From Piezodorus guildinii (lineage: Eukaryota; Arthropoda; Insecta; Hemiptera; Pentatomidae), in contig CM041297.1 in assembly GCA_023052935.1 (NCBI GenBank), forward strand, positions 6,624,280 to 6,688,279: a DNA stretch of 64,000 nt, given 5' to 3'. Numbering within the stretch: position 1 is the first letter of the stretch; the number at the start of each line of letters is the position of its first letter. A model generated the notes under the pieces. The model saw nothing but the letters and a program-made list of their open reading frames with translations, had not been told where the DNA came from and did not search any database. Below are positions 37,201 to 48,600 of the stretch, piece after piece. Position numbers and translations under genes: made by a program.

Positions 37201-40200
37201 CCAATGCTTGCAGATCATCACCATCAAGGGAAGGAGGTCTTTCCACGATCTTATTTGTCTTGAAGTCTAATGTCCCCCTCGCGAAAATTTTGTTGAATAG
37301 TGCATTAATTTAAACTCCCTCGACCCTGACTTGATTGATGTTGTTCACGCCATATGTTACGGCCTGATAAGGTTTTTATAGTTTTTCAATCGAAAAATGA
37401 TAAGTGCATAATTTTTATGATATTTATAATAAGATCATTTTTTTTTGTTTAAATCTTTATTTTTTAATTTCTTTTTAAAATAGTTATTTTAAATATAATT
37501 AAAAGTTTTTAAACGAGAGCAGTAGAAGAGAAAGACAGAAGACGATCGTACTTCAATTGTTTTTTCGACTGCCTCGTGCCAGTCGAGTCTTAAGCTAGCG
37601 TCTGAGCGGTGAAGATGTGCCGTATATAGACCCAAGATTCCTCTCAACGTATGAACGTTTGGAAACGAATTTCTTCATCTTCTCATCGTTCCCCTTGGAA
37701 CTTGGAAGAGCCGCCCTGCGGTCATTTTCAACCCCCAAGAGAACTTCGTCCAAGCCGCCCTGCGGTAATTTTCTTCAATACTCAAGACGACTTTGTTCAA
37801 GCCGCCCTGCGGTCGTTTTCTTCAACACTCAACTGGACATCTTTACGTGAATATAACCTATCTTTATCCATTAATGGAACATTTAATTTCTTAATTCTTA
37901 TTCAAGAAACTGTTTAATTTGATAACTATTTTTTTACATCTTTAAGCATTAATTAAGTTAAGTTTGTTTCTTCTATTTTCTACAATATTTTAATTAGGTT
38001 TATTTTGTTTCCTACATTTTCTTACAGCTGTTTAATTATAATTAGGTTAATTTTTTTCTTATATAAATTTATTAGGTTAATTTGTTTCTTATCTTGTTTA
38101 TATGTATTTCATTCTATTAAATGTATTGTGATTCGTCGTTTGCTTCCATTATTTTTATTTATTTTAAATCTATACAGTCCACTAATTTATTTCAATAGAA
38201 CCACCCTCAATTTTGAGTTGTCACTTGGAAGTACTATTCTTTCACGGATAGCCCAGCGTATACAGATGTTATTGGCTGTCTGGGACACGTTCCGGCCGAG
38301 TTTAAACTTAAACGAATATCACACGTTGACATCTTAAAAACACTGAATTATTTCTAAGAAATGCAGCAGAAGTAAACAAACTTATTCATATAGAGGATGA
38401 TTAATAAGTGTTGACATTCATGCAGATGAATAATCCAATAATGGTAAAAAGTTTGCTACATAGAGGGTATATTAAAGATGAATTAAAAGCTCCATTATTT
38501 TCCACACAACCCAATTTAAAGACAATGAGTTACTATTTTACCTTTCATTGTAGCTCTCTCATTAGTATAGAGGATTCTACTCTAGATGGTAATGGTATTC
38601 TGTATTCTGTACTCACGGATACTGCCTCACGTAGGCCAGGTTGTTGAGCGAGATTCCTCCCTCGAACTTGTCGCTGTGGATGGAAGGTGGCGCTCGGTAG
38701 AACTGATCGAACTTGATCGAAACGTGCTCGTGCGTCAGCGTCAGTCCCAGCTTCCCCTTCTTCACCTCGCCTAGCACTGTCGTCCAAGAATAGGCAACAA
38801 CAGGTGGATTAGAATAAGATAAAAAAAGTATTTAAGAGTGTAAAATAAAGCTTTCATAAATTATATTATTGCTGTCATCACAGTTGTCTTTTGGTTAGAG
38901 ATCGAATTCAATTCATTTAAGTTACCCACAAAACCCACGCTTTAAATGGCCTTAGTTGTGTGGAAGGCACTTTCTGGAGCGTCAGATACCCAGATTCATT
39001 AGTTAATGAACCAAGCGCACAGTAGAGATGTATAGAAACTAATTTTATTGTCTTCTGGATATATAATATACTGTGCTGAGGGATTTCGAGTGACAACATG
39101 AGTACATCCTAGGTGAGATTAGTTAAAAGAGTGATTAGTTATGAGGATCCGGTGGTACATGTAGCAAGGGATTGTAGGAGGGGGGGGGGGCGAGGAAGGC
39201 GGCAGAGGCGGTCAAAGGGAGTTTTATGCAGGTGTTGGGTATTGTGGTCTAAGAACTGGTGAGGATTCCTTTGTCGACACTGGCTAAGTCCTAGGTAGCT
39301 GGTTAAAGTCTATCGGAGGTAGCCCTAGGTATCAATATTTGAGTAGACTAGGGAAGTTACGAGGCATGTTTTTTAAGTAAGTACCGTTTTGGAATTAAAA
39401 AAAATACGTGCAAAGATATAGCAATAATTTTATTTTTACATGAAAGCCTGTACCTTAACCTACTTTTCTACATAATTTCCAAGGCACTTGTCATGACGCG
39501 GCACCAGTGTTTGAATACCATCTCAAAATTCTGCCGCCTGACTTGTTAAACGACGTTGACGAAACATGTGTGGCCTACGTCACACCAGAATAAAAAAAAA
39601 ACAATCCATGGAATGGCGACATTCATCATCACCCAAAAGAGTGAAGTTTAAGCAAACAATTTCCGCCCGAAAAATCATGTGCACAGTTTTTTGGGACAGA
39701 AAAGGAGTATTGCTAGTGGAGTTTCTGGCTCGTAATGAGACAATCAATGCTACCATTTGTTCCTGCACTTGAAGAAACACCTGGGCGGTCGGCCTCTTCA
39801 AGACGATAACGAAGTCAAAACATTTGTGATGCAATGGGTAACAAGTCAGGCGGCAGGATTCTTTGAGAAGGGTATTCAAAAACTGGTGCCTTGTTATGAC
39901 AAGTGCCTCAAAATTCATGGAAATTATGTAGCAAAGTAGACTAAGGTACAGGCTTTCATGTATAAATAAAATTATTGCGATATCTTTGCACGTATTTTTT
40001 TAATTCCAAAACGGTACTTACTTAAAAAACATGCCTCGTACTATTGAATATTACGATATACTATGAACTAGTCAGTCATATAATATAACTATTGGTCACA
40101 ATCTATATTACAAATCTATATTACTCCTATGAGTGATTTCGGGTTTTATGATATACGCGCTTTCAGAGCATGGTGCAAGAACACAGCCTAATAAGCAGGT

Positions 40201-43200
40201 TAGTGACAATACAACAAAAAGCTCTGCTGCGGGTCGCTAAGTCACTTGGAACGTGTCGCATGAGGCGGTGCAAGCCTGCAGAAGAGGTACTTCTCGACCT
40301 AGTTCTGCAAGAGGGTGGATTGAGGCACTCCATTGAGAGGGAAGGCTCAGCAGGTCTGCTAATGAACCTTTAAGTAATAATTGAGGTAGATTTGAGAAAA
40401 TGGAAAAATATGTTTTACGTTTATTTCAAGTTACGTAGAATCCTAATATCGAATAAAGTGTTTATAATGTGTAAATTTTCCATTTTATGTATTTTTCGTC
40501 CGTTTTTTAGGGCTTCCACACTAATATCACAGCGCACCCGACTTTGATTCTCCCAGTTCAATCCTAGTTCTGCAAGAGGGTGGATTGAGGCACCCCTTTG
40601 AGAAGGAAGGCTCAGCAGGTCTGCCAGTAAACCTTTAAGTAATAATGGACGTGGATTTCAGAAAATGGAAAAGGATGTTTTTGTAAATTACTGAAGAAGA
40701 TTGGAACCGACGGCAGGAGACAACTTAAATAACCTCTACACTAAGGAAATACTTCCCCACCGTCCTGTCTAGTCAAAATGCAAAATGAGTCTTTCCGGAC
40801 TATTGGGTCTCTCTTTATTTCTATATAATTCTCGCTTTAAGCTTTCTATTAGTATTTGGGATAGATACCGACCCCCTATGCCGTAGCTACAGTACCCTGG
40901 AGTCTGCTGAGCGTATCCTGTTAACTTGCACAGCTTTTGAATCTCAAGGAACCAAACTGCTGAGGGAAACCGGACTGTATGTCCTCAAAGGGGTTCTTAT
41001 TGGGTTCTATAAGAATTAATTTATTATTAGAACAATGAAGAATTCAGCAGAATGTCTTGTAAAACGTTGGTGAGGACACTGAAGACACGGTGGAAACCAG
41101 AAATCCATTATGAAGATAGCAAGTTTAAAAATACCACGGATGTCACTGTTTAAGAACCGAATTTTAATCAACGCATAATGTAATAATATTAACTACATAT
41201 TTTGTACTTTCAACTAATCTTAACTCTACTTTTTTATGTATATTAACTTTTAGGTTGGTAAATTATTTTTAATAATGAACCATTGTTTCGACCAAGAAAA
41301 ATACAGTTTTAAAGTCCATTCCATTTTATAATGTACGCTTCGAGGTACGCAGAATCCTAATATTGAATAAAGTGTTTACAATGTGTCCAACCTTTCACTT
41401 TCTGTGTTTTTCTTCCGTTTTTAGGAGTTCGACACAATCACCGCGAGCAAAACCTACTTTGATTCTCGTAGTTCAACATTAACATCAGCTGTTTGGTTTC
41501 AAAATGACCGCCAATTAAATATATTTCAAGGCTAAACCTCAGTTATTTATGAAGATAAGTAATGAAAAATGTAGTGTTTTTGAATAAGATCATCGAGAAT
41601 TTTAAAAAACACCCATATGAATGAAAAAAAAAATGCTATTGGGTTGTGTCACATGAAATGTCTGTTTTCAAGGTAAAGGATTTTTATTAAAAATACGATA
41701 TGAAAACAAGATAATTTTATTCGAAGTATTTACCTTCTTTTTCTACACATTTTTCCCAACGTGACACCAACTTTTTTATCCTCGAACTGAAAAACTCTGA
41801 GCTTTGAAGTAAAATAAAATATGAAAACGCACTTTTCACTTGATCATCATTTAAAAAAAAAATTTCTTTGACGAAGTTGTCTAAATTCCTGTACAGGGGG
41901 TAATCTGTTGGAGACAAGTCGGAAGAATATGGTGGGTGCGGAAGAACTTCGTAGCCCAGTTCTTTCAATTTTTGCACGGTATGTTTTGAAACATGCCACT
42001 CAGTGAGATCATGAGGTACCCATGTATCGAGCTTTTTTACTTTCCCAATACTTGGTTTGTTAGGGGTTTCCTTCTACTGTGTGTTTGAAGACTTCGTTGT
42101 CTATTACGGACGGAGGTCTTCCTCAGGGCAAATTTTCCAAGTCGGTATCCCCAGCTGAAAACTTAGCAAACCAACGGCGAATGGTCCGTTCATTAACACT
42201 CCCTTCCCCAAACGCCTTGCAAATATTTCTAACGGCCTAAGCTGCTGAATGGCCGAGTTTAAACTCGTACAAAAATATTACTCGAAAATCGCGTGTTCCG
42301 TGTTCATATTTGGAGGTATACTAAAAAGTGGATAATTGATTGGGAAGCTAATGTTTATAATACAAAGGTAGAGGATTATTAAATGTTTAATTTAAATATC
42401 TAAACATTCGGAAGAAAACAACAGGGACCTGCAAAATCCTTTATGTATTTCAGAAACTATAACAACGGACATTTCATGTGAAACAACCCAATATATGTGC
42501 CTATGACTTGGTGGTTTGTAAGAATATAAACAGAATATAAGAAATATTTACTAGAATTAGTATGCAAATAATTAAAAAAAAATATTATTTCTGTCAGGAA
42601 CCTGATATTTCTTCTTTTTACTTTGATCAATTTACTTTAACTAATAATTTTTAATATAACAATTTTTACTATTGATGTATTACTCACAGAGCTATTATTT
42701 CATCTTGTTTTTTTATCTTTTTATTAGCAATGTTTAATTAAATATTTTTAATTTTATTAATATTTATATTTTAATTTTCATGATGATTTTATTCTTTTAT
42801 CATCTTTATATAATTAAGTGTATTACTTACTACAATACATAGTACAATACAATATCCGACCAGTTATTCCGCCATCGAAGAATGGTGTCAGAACTGGAGT
42901 ATTAAAATATATCCCAATAAATCACATCAAATCACCTTCAGTCTACATCTATAAACCTATGACTTCCTGCCCTACCGTATCCTTTAACATCTTACTCCTG
43001 TTGAACAGATCCGGTACTTAGGACTATACCTAGACAAACGTCTTACATGGAACCCTCATACTAGACTGAAAATGCTCGTGGATACCGATTACTACAACAC
43101 TTACTCGACAAACGATCAAAACTTCCTATTTACTACAAAAAACTCATTTATATAACCATTATAAGGCCTATTTGGACCTACGGAATTGAGTTATGGGAGT

Positions 43201-45651
43201 CCACTAAACCATCAAATTCCTCTCGCATCCAATCCCTGCAATCCAAGCTCCTTCGAAAAATCCTTCATGATCCATACTTTGTTAACAATAAAATCATCCA
43301 TAAAGACCTAAATATCCCATTAGTTGGAGACTTAGCCCGATCCAGACATACATCCTTCCATTCCAAACTTCCTGCCCACTCAAACCCGCTTATCCGTGAC
43401 CTCTCCTCAACTTCTATTCCTGACAATCCACCAAGGCGACTTAAAAGAAGAAGACTTACCATCAATTGGACATTGGGGTTCTACCAATGAGTAGTTTCTT
43501 CACAGGACAATCATGTGTCTTAATCTCAAATCAATCCAATTTACTTGTTGTATTGAATTAATAAGGTTGTAAATTTCTTTAAATAAATAAATAAAAAAAA
43601 AAAATATGTATATATATATATATATATAATAGTTGGTATATGATAAGGATAACAGTGAATGGATTATATTATAAATTTGAACCCAACATGTCTTGCCCTG
43701 TATGTAATACCGATGGTTATGATAATATTCAACATTTTCTAATATCGTGTCCAGTTTTAGATCCAGTCAGAAGATTCTATTTATTTAAGTATGTTATGAA
43801 AAATTTTAATTTAGAAGACTTGTTAACAATTACCACCTATAGGAAGTTTATTTATTTTTGTTTTCAATAGAAGCTTTAAAGATAAGAAGTTTTGTTACAA
43901 ACGACTAGTACAAAATTTATATGCATTTGTTATGTCATTACTTTTAGTTTATATAAAATTTTTATCAAGATACGTATTATTTAAAAAAAATTTTATTCGA
44001 TTTTCTTAAGTTTATTATTATTTATTTTTTATTTAAAGTTTCTTTGTTCATTATTTAATCAAGATTTGTATTCTTAGTTATTTTGTTAATTGTTTTTTTT
44101 TCTTATAATGTCGTATCTAAACTAGTTAGCTCAACTCTTATTTCAATATTTATAATATTTCCTTACTAAATGTAAAAAAATGATTCTGTATAAATGAAAT
44201 AGAGGCCAAACCTCTTGCTAAAAGATGTAAATCTTAAAAGCAATAAAATATTATTATTATTATTAGTTGGTATATGATAATTATACTTAAGAATATTTTA
44301 TTTTATTATGATGTACTACCTTTCGGCAATAATGCCATCATCTGGTGTAAGAACAATTTTTATCCAAAGGTGTAAGTACCCACTCACCATAGGATAAAAA
44401 TTTTTCTTCCAGCAGAAGAAGGCATTATAGCTAAAACGTCGTGCATTATAATAAAATAGTGATGAAGTATAATTATCAGCCTCCTATTTTATATATATCT
44501 GTGCAAATCCCCATATTATACCTTGTCGCTTTAGCCTTGATATGAAGACGAAGACCCAGAATGTGGAACCTTAGTTGCATAATAAAAGCTTTTAATTTTT
44601 TCGTAATAGTTTATTGACTTCCATTTCGACCTTCATTATATTCATGTAATATAATAATAATATGGAAATGATAAACCATTGTATAATAATTTGCTGCTTT
44701 TTCTTATTACCAAGGTCATTTTATTTTTAGAAAATTATAAATATAAATAAAAAAGGAGCTAGCACGCGAGATATTTTCTTATCTTGGATTATTCTCGTTT
44801 AAGTATTTGTTATTTTGTATTCTTATATGATAATCTTATATTAATATCCTTTATTCGATTTGTTATTCTAGATAACAAAATCCCTTAATCTTTATACCGC
44901 TTTGGCTAATCGGACGATGCTACAATGGGTGTCCTAAATTTTGTTTATCCAGTTATAATTAGGATGGGAATATTTAACGATTGCCTGGCATCGCACAGGC
45001 TTGAAGTTTTGAAACCACCTTAGTACGTCCACTCCGAAGAACGGCATGAATAAGGATTTTATAAGGAAAAAATCCTAAGGCCGCCTTCCAGGTTCTAATT
45101 TGCGACCTGGCTAACCACTATACCACAATTAAACAGTAACAATTTTTTTCTGGATTGTCGTCACAGCTCATTAAATTGTTAATTAAGCAGGAAATATCCA
45201 AAAAAGAAATAACAGGGCATATACTTAAGTGATTATTGTAGATATTTTATCTCAAACACATGTTTTCATCGATACTCAATTTAAAGCTTTAGCGTTTTTC
45301 CGAGTCATTGGTCTACCTAAAAGTTTGTAAATTAAAAAAAACGTAGGTAACTGACGTGTTTTGCAAGCAGATTTTTTTTATTTATTAAAACACATGTAAT
45401 GAATTTATTTTTCGTAAAAATATTTATTGATATTTACAAGTGTGTTATATAAATCAAGTAAATGTGATTGACATAGTAAACTGACATGAAACACATGTAG
45501 AGACACTATCCATTGACAGCATTCTAAAAATATTCTAAACTGGAAGGTCACGGGGCCATCTTCTTTTAACACGCCTCGGAGGATTATGGGGAATCGAAGA
45601 GGAGGATAAGATAGAAGCTAGAGGGCTAGAGTGGGAATAGAGTTTTACATG

Positions 45652-45683
<32 letters not shown>

Positions 45684-48600
45684 GGCTTAGCGAACCCGAA
45701 GGTTCGATGCCGATACCACCAAATTCTGCCTACACAGACTCGTCCAATGTTCACCATTCCAGCCCAAGCTCCCGAGATCAGCCTTAACGCAATCCTCCCA
45801 TCTACGCTTCGGCCTACCTTTCGGACGCCTACCAGTCGGATCAGCAAATACCAACTTTCTCGGAATCCGCTCGTCATCGAGCCCAACAACTTTACTCGCC
45901 CATTTGAGTCTCCGCGATGCAATCAGATCAATTATATTCACAGGATACAAGTTCCGCAATTCCGCGTTGTGCAACCTTCTAAACTCCCCAGTGGCCTCAT
46001 CTCTCTTCGGGCCAAATATTTTACGCAATACCTTATTTTCGAAAACCTTAAGCCGTTGTTCATCCTTCAAAGTAAGCGGCCACGTTTCACATCCGTAAAG
46101 AACCGTTGTAGAATAATAGCTTTATAAATTCTAACCTTTAAGTTTTTATATAGAAGCCGCGAACTAAGTAACTTAGCAACTGAATAATAACACGCATTTC
46201 CCACCTTTAACCGGGTCTTTATTTCTTCCTGGATTTAATTTTTTCTAGTTATAATTGAACCTAAATACTTGAATTTCTTTATGTGTTCAAAAGTATGACC
46301 TGATACATCAATATCACCAAGATCGACACCGTTTCTGCTACTAATCATATATTTCGTCTTATCGGTATTTAATTCGAGTCCTAGTTCTTTACCGGTTTTT
46401 ATTAACACACTTGTGTTTAGTTGTATAGTTTCCGTGTCTTCACCTAGTACAAGTACAAGATCATCGGCATACCCCAAAACCGGAATCTTGTCACCCATAT
46501 TTAAGCCTTTCTCGGTACACATCACCTTTTCTATGACATATTCTAAAGCTAAATTAAATAAGACAGGTTTACACAGTTTTACATGGAATGAGTAAAGAAA
46601 TATGAATAGTAATATAAGTGTGTAATATAAGTGTGTAATATAAGTGTGTAATATAAGTGTGTAATATAAGTGTGTAATATAAGTGTGTAATTAAGTGTGT
46701 AATATAAGTGTGTAGTATAAGTGTGTAATATAAGTGTGTAATATAAGTGTGTAATATAAGTGTGTAATATAAGTGTGTAATATAAGTGTGTAATATAAGT
46801 GTGTAATATAAGTGTGTAATATAAGTGTGTAATATAAGTGTGTAATATACCATCAGGAAGCGCATGATTTTAGAAAAATTAAATGTAACATGATTACAAA
46901 AGGTCCATAAACTTAATTTATTGTTTTATTTAATAATTTTTGCAGGGGGCCACTCGTGGCGTTATAACAGCCTTTTGTGGCAAACATGGCAGGCTCAAAA
47001 CATAGAAACTGACCCCAGGAAATTATAATATGAGTAAAAAATCCTAAGTTATGCCTTCCTGTAAAATGTTGGTCCTGAGCCTGTGCGATGTCAGGTACTC
47101 GTTAAAGATCCATACCCTAACAAAGTACCATAAAGTGACGTTAAATAAATCAACGAACAAACTTAAAAGTTCGTAAATTCAAACTAACAATGGAGGTAAC
47201 CGAAAGTCGTGGGTTGCTCGCAAATTTATTTTTTCTTATATTGAGGATGTATAGTCAACTGTAGACTTGAGCCGAAACGTTGGCAAAATTAAAATTTTCA
47301 AAAAACGACCTATTCCACCTATAATAATTTTTTTTTCTCGATTAAAATACATGTGCAGAAATACGAATAGCAATATAAGTGTATAATACACCATTGGGAA
47401 GCGTATGATTTTAGAAAAATGAAAATATAACAGGGTTACGAAAGGTCAATAAACTTAATTTATTTTTTTATTTAATAAATTTTGCAGGGTATCACTTGGG
47501 GTATAACAGCCATTTATGCCCATGATCGCAGGTTCAAAACATAGCATAGGATTTTTTTGATATGAGTCAAAATTCTCTATTATGCCGTCCTTCGGAGGGG
47601 ACATGAAATGTTGGTTCTGAGCCTGTGCGATGTCAGGTACTCGTTAAAGATCCCTATCCTAATAAAATCTAGGATAGGCAAAATTTATGACTCCCACTGT
47701 AGCATCGTCCGATTAGCCACAGTAGCGTAGTGTTATAAAGTGACGTTGAATGAAAAAACAAACAAAAGTAATTTTTGAAGGAATTAGTCCGGGTGGCGGT
47801 CATTAAATGAAACAACTGAATAGTTTCAACTATTTTATTGTTTGCCAACGTTTCGACCCCCATTGTGGGTCATCATCAGGGCTAAAAAGATACAAAAAGG
47901 ATACATTTAAAATAAGATTAAAAATACTATTTTAAAAAAATAACTATTGCGCTAGAGAATGTCAATATTATAACATAAAAGGACCTAGATGTGTAAAGAA
48001 ATCAATTAATTAAATTACAATGATAAAGGTATACTAATGAGAGCTATACAGACCAGATAATGACTAAAGATAATGTACAAATATATAAGAAAAAATTTTA
48101 TTTTATTTTATTTTTATTTTATTTTACCCAACCTTTTGTACGTACTTTCCTATCTACCTGCCTATATTCCTTATTACTAAATTGTACCTAGTTTCCACTC
48201 GCCTACCAGACGGTACGTATCTCCACTGTACTCCATTTTTTTAATGTTTTTTATTTCATGTAATTTTTTCTTATATATTTGTACATTATCTTTAGTCATT
48301 ATCTGGTCTGTATAGCTCTCATTAGTATACCTTTATCATTGTAATTTAATTAATTGATTTCTTTACACATCTAGTTCCTTTTATGTTATAATATTGACAT
48401 TCTCTAGCGCAATATTTTTTTTTTTTTTTAAATAGTATTTTTAATCTTATTTTAAATGTATCCTTTTTGTATCTTTTTAGCCCTGATGATGACCCACAAT
48501 GGGGGTCGAAACGTTGGCAAACAATAAAATAGTTGAAAGTATTCAGTTGTTTCATTTAATGACCGCCACCCGGACTAATTCCTTCAGTAATTCTCAACGG

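Larger units (their letters stand above)
47777..48585. mobile_element. Foldback element, about 323-bp arms, two hammerhead-like motifs
   Basis: Arms 47777-48099 and 48262-48585 are near-identical inverted copies with a spacer of about 160 bases. Outer ends read GAAGGAATTAGTCCGGGTGG. No open reading frame spans it. Same family as 30422-30681. Proposed origin is terminal repeats of a Penelope-like element joined head to head. Confidence 0.9.

Noticed and set aside
46569..46865. 98-residue open frame with repeated HTYITHLYYTLI
   Set aside because: It is the translation of a 13-bp minisatellite whose period keeps all frames open; no start context or homologue.
47240..47300. Another hammerhead-like motif (GAGCCGAAACGTTGGC)
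   Set aside because: Only the 3' half of the motif is present; no CTGATGA precedes it.
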